Source: Hymenobacter siberiensis
Lineage (GTDB): Bacteria; Bacteroidota; Bacteroidia; Cytophagales; Hymenobacteraceae
NCBI RefSeq assembly: GCF_018967845.1
Contig: NZ_JAHLZZ010000001.1
Coordinates: 4,645,306-4,709,305, forward strand
Length of the DNA stretch: 64,000 nt
Direction: 5' to 3'
A model generated the notes under the pieces. That model searched no databases. It was not told the origin of the DNA and saw nothing but the letters and a program-made list of their open reading frames with translations. The stretch's first letter is position 1; each line of letters starts with the position of its first letter. Shown piece by piece: positions 15,687 to 22,357 of this stretch. The position numbers and the translations under genes are program-made.

Positions 15687-18600
15687 ATGACCATTCCACT
15701 ATCCACTACTACGAAGCGTACGCTGGGGGTCCTGGCGCTGCTGCTGCCGATGCTTTGCCCACCCACGGCCCGCGCCCAAACGGCGCAGGAGCCCTTCGGC
15801 CGGGTGCGCGTGCAATACAAAAATTTTCATTGGCAGCAGCTTAGCACGCAGAATTTCAATGTGATGTACTACGACGGCGGCCAGGCCAGCGCCCGCCGCG
15901 CCGCCGAGTATGCCGAGAAGGAGCTTCAACGCATTACGGCGCTCATCGGCTATTATCCGTACTCAAAATCGACGCTGCTGTTTTATAATTCGGTGGGTGA
16001 TTTGCGCCAGAGCAACATTGGCCTCACCGCCACGCAGCAGCAGATAAACGGCGGCGAAACCCCGCTGGCCCGCATGAGCAAGGTGCAGATTGCCTTCACC
16101 GGCGAAGAAACCGAGTTCAAGCGCCAGCTCAGCACCCAGATTACGGAGGTGTTGCTCAATGATATGATGTACGGCGGCTCGCTGAAGGAAGTGCTGCAAA
16201 GCAGCTACCTGCTGCAGCTGCCCGACTGGTTTATCGGCGGGGCTTCGGCCTACGCCGCCGAAGGCTGGAGCGTGGACATGGACGGCTACATGCGCGACAT
16301 GACCAAGCAGTACCCCACCGGCAACCGCACGGCCCCGTTTTTCCTGCGCAACTCCAAGCTGGCCGGCCAGAGCATCTGGAACTACGTGGCCGAGCGCTAC
16401 GGTTACACCACCATTCAAAACATCCTGAACCTCACACGTATTACCCGCGATGTGGAAGTGGGCATCAGCTCGTCGCTCAACGTGCCGTTTAAGGTATTTC
16501 TGAAAGACTGGCTCACGTATTACCGCGAGCTCAACGGCCAGCCCGTGGCCACGCTGGTCGAGCCCGACAAGAAATTCCGGCAGAGCGGCCGCAACCGCCA
16601 TTCCGATGTGTTCTCGCAGCCCATTGTGAGCCCCAACGGCCAGCAAATAGCTTACGCCCAGAACGAAGGCGGCCGCTACCGCGTGATGGTGGTGGACCGC
16701 GATGGCCGCCACCGCCGCACCCTGAGCCGTGGCGGCTACCACACCCCAGACCAGCAGGTGGAAACCCGCCTGCCAGTGCTGGCCTGGCGCGGCAACTCCC
16801 AGGTAGCGGTGGCCGAAATGAGCCGGGGCGAAATGGCCCTGCACCTGCGCGACGCCGACGGCCGGGGCCTGGTGCGCCGGGTGCGCGAGGCCATCCGGTT
16901 TTCGCGGCCGGCTTCCCTATTCGCGGCTTATGACCAGATATTGAGCATGAGCTATTCGCCCGATGGCAAGGCACTGGCATTTAGCGCCGTGCGCAATGGG
17001 CAGAACGATATCTACCTGCTGCGCGCCGGTAGCCGGAAGGTGGAGCAACTCACCGACGACTTGTTCGACGACGTGCAGCCGGTGTTTCTGCCCAGCGGGC
17101 AGGCGCTGGTGTTCAGCTCCAACCGCTACCTCGATTCGCTGGGCCGTGCCCGGCCGGCTACGTTCCAGAACGTGGTGAACAACTATGACTTGTTCCAGTA
17201 CCACCTCGATGGCCGCCCCGTGCCGGTGGAAACGCTGGTGAGCACGATTTCGAACGAAACCCGCCCCCGCGCCATCTCCGACGATGAAATTCTGTACCTC
17301 GGCGAGGAAAGCGGCGTGCGCGCCCTGTACCGGTATTCGCTGAAAAGCAAGCAGCACGCGCTGCTGACCAACTGGCTGCCCAACACCCAGGACTTCGATT
17401 ACAGCCCACTTACTTCGGCGCTGGTGTTTGTGGCCCCGGCGCAGTCCCACGACATCCTGTACGTGTACCCCGAGTTCCCGCTGCCGGCCTCGCTGCCCCT
17501 CACCAAAACCGCCCGCCAGCAAACGCTGGAAGAACGGTCGGCGGCCCCGCGTGCGGCGGTACCCAAGCCCGCCGCGCCCGCAGTTGCGCGGGTGGCGGCC
17601 CCCGCAGCGCAACCAGGCGACTCGACGGATACCCAACCCGCCACCCGCCCCGAGCGCCGCAAGGCCACCGAAGCGGTGAACACCAGCGACTATCAGTTTG
17701 AGGAAGACGAGCCCGTGCAGGCAGCGGCAGCTAAGCGCCGCCGCCTCACGCCTACCGCCGCCGCTACGGCAGCGGCGGCCACGGCTAAAGCGCAGGCGGA
17801 CGCCCCGGCCATCACGGGCCCCTTCCGCTACGATACGCGCTTCATGGCCGATAACGTGTCGACTTCGCTGTACATGGACCCGCTGCTGGGCCTCGGCCTC
17901 CAGTTTAGAGCGGCCCTGACCGATGTGCTCGAAAATCAGCGCATCGACGCCAGCCTGTTCGGCTTGTTCGACCTGCGCACCAGCAATATCCGGGCATCCT
18001 ACACCAACCTGACCAAGCGCTACGACTGGGGCATTGCCTACCAGAAACAAGCCTATTTCTTCGACCTCGATGATGGCCGCTACCGCTACGGCCGCCACGA
18101 AATAGCCCCCACCATTGCCTACCCGCTCACCCACAACCTGAGCGTGCGCGGCGGGCCCCGCTTCGTGAGTATCTCGCGTACCCGACTGGGCGACGTATCC
18201 ACGGAAACCGACCAGAGCTATAACTACCTGGGCTACAACGGCGAGTTGGTATTCGATAACAGCATCAATACCGGTGTGAACATGGTGAGCGGCACCCGTC
18301 TGAAGGCCAGCGTGTTGAACCTAAGCAACCTGAGCGATAAAGGCCTGAGCTTCGGCAAGTTCGTTGTCGATTTGCGCCACTACCAGAAAATCAGCCGCTC
18401 CATTGTGTGGGCCAACCGGGCCAGCTACGGGCAGTTTTTTGGTCCCCGGCCCCAGGTATTCCGCATCGGCGGCATGGACGACTGGCTGAACGCCGGCTAC
18501 ACCGATGCCCGCTTCCTGAACGGCTACACTGCCCCCGACCAAGTGTTCAACCAGGAGTTTGTAACCAACCTGCGCGGCTTCGACTACAGCGCCCGTAGCG

Positions 18601-18965
18601 GCCCGCGCTATGTGCTGTTCAACAGCGAGCTGCGCATACCAATTGTGCAGTATTTCGCGCACCGGCCCATCTATTCGGGCTTCTTCCGCAACCTGCAGCT
18701 GGTAGGTTTTACCGATGCCGGCACGGCTTATTCGGGCACCAACCCCTTTGGCACCGACAACTCGGCCAATACCGTAATCAAGCAGTATAACCAGTATTTT
18801 GGGGCCACGGTCACCAATTTCAGCAACCCGTTACTCATCGGCTACGGGGTGGGTGCCCGCACCACGCTACTGGGCTTTTATGGCAAAGTTGATGTGGCCT
18901 GGGGCCAGAAGGACTACGTGACGCACGGCCCGAAATTCTACTTCACGCTGGGCTACGACTTTTAA
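15687..18965 (+). CDS. Large outer membrane protein: peptidase-like N-terminus, PD40/TolB-like repeats, C-terminal surface-antigen barrel
   Basis: A 1092-residue protein. ATG 15687 begins a signal peptide (MTIPLSTTTKRTLGVLALLL to ARAQ); longer frames upstream lack one. Residues about 35-280 include NVMYYDGGQASARRAAEYAE and a basal-body-like helical region. Residues about 310-560 contain TolB/PD40 beta-propeller blades (VFSQPIVSPNGQQIAYAQNE, LSMSYSPDGKALAFSAV, VQPVFLPSGQALVFSSN). An Ala/Pro-rich linker follows at about 610-700. The last ~370 residues resemble an Omp85-type barrel and finish GPKFYFTLGYDF. This fusion is common in Bacteroidota, but its function is not established. The CDS ends directly at a 121-bp palindrome. 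Confidence 0.82.
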   Translation: MTIPLSTTTKRTLGVLALLLPMLCPPTARAQTAQEPFGRVRVQYKNFHWQQLSTQNFNVMYYDGGQASARRAAEYAEKELQRITALIGYYPYSKSTLLFYNSVGDLRQSNIGLTATQQQINGGETPLARMSKVQIAFTGEETEFKRQLSTQITEVLLNDMMYGGSLKEVLQSSYLLQLPDWFIGGASAYAAEGWSVDMDGYMRDMTKQYPTGNRTAPFFLRNSKLAGQSIWNYVAERYGYTTIQNILNLTRITRDVEVGISSSLNVPFKVFLKDWLTYYRELNGQPVATLVEPDKKFRQSGRNRHSDVFSQPIVSPNGQQIAYAQNEGGRYRVMVVDRDGRHRRTLSRGGYHTPDQQVETRLPVLAWRGNSQVAVAEMSRGEMALHLRDADGRGLVRRVREAIRFSRPASLFAAYDQILSMSYSPDGKALAFSAVRNGQNDIYLLRAGSRKVEQLTDDLFDDVQPVFLPSGQALVFSSNRYLDSLGRARPATFQNVVNNYDLFQYHLDGRPVPVETLVSTISNETRPRAISDDEILYLGEESGVRALYRYSLKSKQHALLTNWLPNTQDFDYSPLTSALVFVAPAQSHDILYVYPEFPLPASLPLTKTARQQTLEERSAAPRAAVPKPAAPAVARVAAPAAQPGDSTDTQPATRPERRKATEAVNTSDYQFEEDEPVQAAAAKRRRLTPTAAATAAAATAKAQADAPAITGPFRYDTRFMADNVSTSLYMDPLLGLGLQFRAALTDVLENQRIDASLFGLFDLRTSNIRASYTNLTKRYDWGIAYQKQAYFFDLDDGRYRYGRHEIAPTIAYPLTHNLSVRGGPRFVSISRTRLGDVSTETDQSYNYLGYNGELVFDNSINTGVNMVSGTRLKASVLNLSNLSDKGLSFGKFVVDLRHYQKISRSIVWANRASYGQFFGPRPQVFRIGGMDDWLNAGYTDARFLNGYTAPDQVFNQEFVTNLRGFDYSARSGPRYVLFNSELRIPIVQYFAHRPIYSGFFRNLQLVGFTDAGTAYSGTNPFGTDNSANTVIKQYNQYFGATVTNFSNPLLIGYGVGARTTLLGFYGKVDVAWGQKDYVTHGPKFYFTLGYDF

Positions 18966-19086
18966 CCACAGATTCTGCGGATTTCAACGAACTGAACGGA
19001 TTATTTGTGGTTCTACCCGGACAATACCAACGGGCTGGACCACAGGCAATCCGTTCAATTCGTTAAAATCCGTTCAATCTGTGGTC
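18966..19086. repeat. Palindromic element P2, cargo-free relative of 2764-3209
   Basis: ACCACAGATTCTGCGGATTT continuing to GAACGGATT on the left pairs with AATCCGTTCAATTCGTTAAA...AATCTGTGGT on the right. The arms resemble those of the GxxExxY element and of the single arm at 20888-20932. It begins at the stop codon of the upstream gene and ends 32 bp before the ccmB start. Confidence 0.8.
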
Positions 19087-19118
19087 TATCTTTACAGCCC
19101 GAAACTGAACCCCTGCCA

Positions 19119-19790
19119 GTGCTGCTCCGCGAAATCTCCACCTTGTTAGCCAAAGACTTCCGCCTCGAATGGCGGCAGCGGGCGGCGCTGGGCGGGTTGC
19201 TGCTGTACGTGGGCAGCACGGTATTCGTATGCTTTCTGAGCTTCAGCCTGCGCGGCGGCACCCCGCCCCCGCCGGCCTGGAACGCGCTGCTGTGGGTCAT
19301 TCTGCTCTTTGCGGCCCTGAACGCGGTAGCCAAAGGATTCATGCAGGAAAGCCCGGGCCAGCGGCTGTACTACTACACGCTGGTGCGGCCCCAGGCCGTG
19401 ATTCTGGCCAAGATGCTGTATAATACCCTGTTGCTAATGGCGGTGGCATTGTTGGGACTCTTCCTTTACACGGTGTTTCTGGGCAATCCCATTCAGGATG
19501 CGCCGCTGTTTGTGGCCAACTTGCTGCTGGGGGCCGTGGGCTTTGCCACTACGCTCACGCTGGTGTCGGGCATTGCGGCCAAGGCGGGCGGCAATGGGGC
19601 CACGCTCATGGCCATCCTAGGCTTCCCGCTGATGGTGCCCATGCTGCTGCTGCTCATCAAGGTGAGCAAGAATGCGCTCGATGGGCTGGACCGGGGCCTG
19701 AGCCACCAGTCGCTACTCACGCTGCTGGCCCTGAACATGATAGTGGGCGCAACTTCGTATCTGCTGTTTCCTTTTTTGTGGCGCGGTTGA
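19119..19790 (+). CDS. ccmB: Heme exporter protein CcmB
   Basis: A 223-residue polytopic membrane protein, the permease partner of the CcmA ATPase in cytochrome c maturation system I. The text LLAKDFRLEWRQRAALGGLL at the start and LLFAALNAVAKGFMQESPGQ in the middle match CcmB. About six hydrophobic segments follow. No ATG fits the conserved N-terminus, so GTG 19119 (V-LLREISTLL) is chosen; a TTG at 19144 is an alternative. The length is normal for the family. ccmC follows after 17 bp. No ccmA gene is in the window. Confidence 0.88.
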   Translation: MLLREISTLLAKDFRLEWRQRAALGGLLLYVGSTVFVCFLSFSLRGGTPPPPAWNALLWVILLFAALNAVAKGFMQESPGQRLYYYTLVRPQAVILAKMLYNTLLLMAVALLGLFLYTVFLGNPIQDAPLFVANLLLGAVGFATTLTLVSGIAAKAGGNGATLMAILGFPLMVPMLLLLIKVSKNALDGLDRGLSHQSLLTLLALNMIVGATSYLLFPFLWRG

Positions 19791-19807
19791 TTTTTAATTA
19801 ATTACCT

Positions 19808-20563
19808 ATGACTACAGCGGCAATTATTGGCAGTGTGTCGGGCCTCGTGATGACGGTGGGCGGCGTGTGGGGCGGGCAGCGCCTGGTGGAGCAGCGTGGC
19901 GGCGGCGCACTCTGGAAAGGCCTGGCCGTGCTGCTGATTGTGGGCGCGACGGTGGCCGGCTTTCTGGCCCCGGTGCCAGCCCTGCCCATTGTGAACGAGA
20001 GCATCCGCAACCTGTTCTTCCACGTACCGATGTGGTTTGCCATGATTATGGTATTACTCGTATCGGTGTGGTATTCCATCCGGTACCTGCGCGAGCCTTC
20101 GGCCCGGCTCGATGTACTCGCCCATGAGTCGGCCAAAACCGGCATCGTGCTGGGCCTGCTGGGCCTGGCCACCGGCAGCCTGTGGGCCCGCTTCACCTGG
20201 GGCGCGTGGTGGACGCCCGACCCCCGCCTGAACGGCGCGGCCGTGGCCATGCTCATCTACGGGGCCTACCTGGTGCTGCGCGGTTCGTTTCAGGACGAGC
20301 AGCAGCGGGCGCGGGTTTCGGCTATCTACAACATTTTTGCGTTTGCGGCGGTCATTCCGCTGCTGTTTGTACTGCCCCGCCTCAGCGGCCCCTCGCTGCA
20401 CCCGGGCCAGACCGGCAACCCGGGCTTCAACCAATACGACCTCGACAACACCATGCGCAAGGTGTTTTACCCGGCCGTTATCGGCTGGATTTTGTTTGCC
20501 TTTTGGGTGGCCCAGGTGAGCAGCCGCTACGTTTTCCTGAAACTGAAACACGATGAACAATAA
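19808..20563 (+). CDS. ccmC: Cytochrome c biogenesis protein CcmC (heme transfer to CcmE)
   Basis: A 251-residue membrane protein of the heme-handling protein family. The tryptophan-rich WWD-type motif appears as WARFTWGAWWTPDPRLNGAA, flanked by the expected histidines (LFFHVPMWFAMIM before it). About six transmembrane helices are visible. It would present heme to CcmE in the periplasm. It lies in a tight run with ccmB upstream (17 bp) and ccmD downstream (11-bp overlap), so the three are almost certainly one transcript. Confidence 0.9.
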   Translation: MTTAAIIGSVSGLVMTVGGVWGGQRLVEQRGGGALWKGLAVLLIVGATVAGFLAPVPALPIVNESIRNLFFHVPMWFAMIMVLLVSVWYSIRYLREPSARLDVLAHESAKTGIVLGLLGLATGSLWARFTWGAWWTPDPRLNGAAVAMLIYGAYLVLRGSFQDEQQRARVSAIYNIFAFAAVIPLLFVLPRLSGPSLHPGQTGNPGFNQYDLDNTMRKVFYPAVIGWILFAFWVAQVSSRYVFLKLKHDEQ

Positions 20564-20801
20564 GCTTGTCCTGCGCCCACTGGGGCGCGTTTGCCAACTG
20601 CTGCTGCCGCTGTTGCTACTCACTTCGCTGGCTTTTGCCCAAACGGCCGAGGTGGCCCCCACCATGGCCGATGACCTGCGCGCCAGCGGCAAAATATACG
20701 TGGTGGTGGCCGTGGTGGCCATCATCGTGGCGGGCCTGTTGGCCTACCTCATTTCGCTCGACCGCAAAGTGAGCCGCCTCGAAAAAGAAATGAAGTCCTA
20801 G
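20553..20801 (+). CDS. ccmD: CcmD-family small membrane protein
   Basis: An 82-residue protein that overlaps the end of ccmC by 11 bp. A signal-like hydrophobic N-terminus (LLLPLLLLTSLAFAQ) is followed by one transmembrane helix (IYVVVAVVAIIVAGLLAYLI) and a charged coiled tail (LDRKVSRLEKEMKS). This is the usual layout for CcmD, which helps release heme-loaded CcmE. The N-terminal extension makes it somewhat longer than enterobacterial CcmD, as is common in Bacteroidota. The call rests on position and topology as much as on sequence. Confidence 0.8.
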   Translation: MNNKLVLRPLGRVCQLLLPLLLLTSLAFAQTAEVAPTMADDLRASGKIYVVVAVVAIIVAGLLAYLISLDRKVSRLEKEMKS

Positions 20802-20887
20802 CGGCTTACCCGGGCACCCAAGTCCCCCCAGACTTGTTATCACCTCGCAATTGTCCCCATTAAAAAACCGCCCGGAGCCAGCGCCAT

Positions 20888-20932
20888 CCACGAAATCCGT
20901 GAAATCCGCTTAAATCCGTGCTAATCCGTGGT
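20888..20932. repeat. Single arm of the P palindrome family
   Basis: CCACGAAATCCGTGAAATCC and the rest of this 45-bp stretch consist of reiterated AATCCGTG-type words ending ...CTAATCCGTGGT. That is the same word set, in the same orientation, as the right arm of the elements at 2764-3209 and 18966-19086. No left arm was found. It ends 2 bp before the ccmE ATG. Confidence 0.6.
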
Positions 20933-20934
20933 AT

Positions 20935-21363
20935 ATGAAGAAGACGCATCTGTTCATTGTTGCCATTATCGCGGTAGCCGCCGCCATCATTCTCAGCACC
21001 ACGGCCGATGCCAGCGTGTACGTGGGCTTTGGCGAGGCCCGCACCCGGGCCGCCGAGGGCAACACCACCAAAGTGCACGTAGTAGGCAAGCTGCCCCGCG
21101 ATTCCCAGAAGAAGCCCATGGGCCTGGAGTATGACCCGGTATCAGACCCTAACTACTTCGCTTTCACGCTAGTCGACACCACACACCTGGCCCAGCGCGT
21201 GGTGTACAACAACCCCAAGCCCCAGGATTTCGACGCTTCCGAGCAGGTCGTTATCACTGGCTGCATGAAGGGCGACGTGTTCATGGCCGACCAGATTCTG
21301 CTGAAATGCCCCAGTAAGTACGTGAAGAAGGATTTGAAGGGCGCGACAGCTTCGATCAACTAA
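20935..21363 (+). CDS. ccmE: Cytochrome c maturation protein CcmE, CxxxY variant
   Basis: A 142-residue periplasmic heme chaperone anchored by an N-terminal helix (THLFIVAIIAVAAAIILST). The OB-fold core is seen in KVHVVGKLPRDSQ and QVVITGCMKGDVFMADQILL. In classical CcmE the heme binds covalently to the His of an HxxxY motif. Here the equivalent position is Cys125, in LLKCPSKY, giving CxxxY with Tyr129. A Cys variant is known from some sulfate-reducing bacteria and archaea. The gene is separated from ccmD by 133 bp that hold one arm of the P repeat, and is followed by a strong terminator-like hairpin. Confidence 0.88.
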   Translation: MKKTHLFIVAIIAVAAAIILSTTADASVYVGFGEARTRAAEGNTTKVHVVGKLPRDSQKKPMGLEYDPVSDPNYFAFTLVDTTHLAQRVVYNNPKPQDFDASEQVVITGCMKGDVFMADQILLKCPSKYVKKDLKGATASIN

Positions 21364-21384
21364 GCATTGACAGCCCCTGACCGG

Positions 21385-21436
21385 AAACCAGGCAGTGTGG
21401 GCAACGAAAATTCGTTGCCCACACTGCCTGGTTTTT
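21385..21436 (+). terminator. Hairpin terminator after ccmE
   Basis: A perfect 24-bp stem (AAACCAGGCAGTGTGGGCAA... with its complement) is closed by a 2-nt loop and followed by TTT. It separates ccmE from the HEPN/MNT pair. Confidence 0.8.
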
Positions 21437-21586
21437 AGTTAGACCCGTTTCAAATGCCTGGGCCCGCGACTTTTTCACCGACCGATTGTTATTGAGTCTC
21501 CCGGCTCCAGCGGCGCGGCCGTAAATTTGCCATTGCTTGGGTGGCCCCGAAATTTTCACCATTGCCTTTTTCCTGCATTCTGCTTC

Positions 21587-22006
21587 ATGGACACGCTCGA
21601 CCTAACCGCTCTGGAACGCTGCCTGGCTACGCTGGAACGCGCGCATGCCCGGCTGGTCGTGACCAGTCCGACCAACGACGACCATGACCTTTTTCGGGCG
21701 GCCTGCGTGAAGGAGTTTGAATTGATACTCGAAATTATAGTGAGGCTGCTGCGCAAGGTGCTGCGTGAATACGTGACCTCGACCCGTGAGCTGAATGAAG
21801 TACCGTTCAAGCATATTCTGCGGCTGGCGGTCCAGCATGGCCTGCTTAGCCTCGATGAAGTGGACCGCTGGCTGCTGCACCGCGACAATCGCAACACTTC
21901 AGCCCACGAATACGGGATGCAGTTTGCCGAGAAAATCGTGAGTTCCCTGCCCACCTTCATCAGCGATACCCACGCGGTGCTCGCCACCCTGCGCCAACAA
22001 GCCTGA
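21587..22006 (+). CDS. HEPN-family toxin-like protein (nucleotidyltransferase substrate-binding, HI0074 type)
   Basis: A 139-residue all-helical protein. It fits the NTase_sub_bind/HEPN family through FELILEIIVRLLRKVLREYV and a C-terminal DNRNTSAHEYG. That last motif reads R-x4-H-x-Y, the RNase-type HEPN active site with the downstream tyrosine that MntA AMPylates in MntA/HepT systems. ATG 21587 is chosen; the longer frame from 21527 runs through upstream intergenic sequence. The MNT gene begins 3 bp after its stop, so the two are co-expressed. The pair sits inside the ccm cluster, between a terminator and ccmF. Confidence 0.85.
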   Translation: MDTLDLTALERCLATLERAHARLVVTSPTNDDHDLFRAACVKEFELILEIIVRLLRKVLREYVTSTRELNEVPFKHILRLAVQHGLLSLDEVDRWLLHRDNRNTSAHEYGMQFAEKIVSSLPTFISDTHAVLATLRQQA

Positions 22007-22009
22007 CCC

Positions 22010-22342
22010 ATGCTGCATCTGCGCCCCAAAGACCTCGCCTTAGTACACGACCTCATCGCCCGGCACCTGCCCGCCGAAGTTGCCGTGTGGGCCTACGGCA
22101 GCCGCGTAAACGGCAACCACCACGAGGGCAGCGACTTGGATTTGGTGCTGCGCACCCCCGACCTGACCCCGCTGCCGGGCCGCCTGCTCGCCGGGTTCCG
22201 CGAAGCGCTGACCGAGAGCAACCTCCCGATTTTTGTGGATACGCACGACTGGGCTACCCTGCCCGAGTCGTTCCATCCGAGAATTCTTAACCGCTACGAA
22301 GTGGTGCGTCCCTGCGCGCCCGTACCAGCGGTAACCGCCTGA
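22010..22342 (+). CDS. MNT-type minimal nucleotidyltransferase (antitoxin-like)
   Basis: A 110-residue protein of the DNA polymerase beta superfamily. VWAYGSRVNGNHHEGSDLDL contains the GS-x10-DxD catalytic signature of MntA-type nucleotidyltransferases. In studied MntA/HepT pairs this enzyme transfers AMP to the tyrosine of the HEPN partner and so silences it. The gene follows its HEPN partner by 3 bp, and ccmF starts 15 bp downstream. Gene order here is HEPN first, MNT second. Function as an antitoxin is inferred from family and pairing. Confidence 0.87.
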   Translation: MLHLRPKDLALVHDLIARHLPAEVAVWAYGSRVNGNHHEGSDLDLVLRTPDLTPLPGRLLAGFREALTESNLPIFVDTHDWATLPESFHPRILNRYEVVRPCAPVPAVTA

Positions 22343-22357
22343 TTTTACTTGTTGCTT

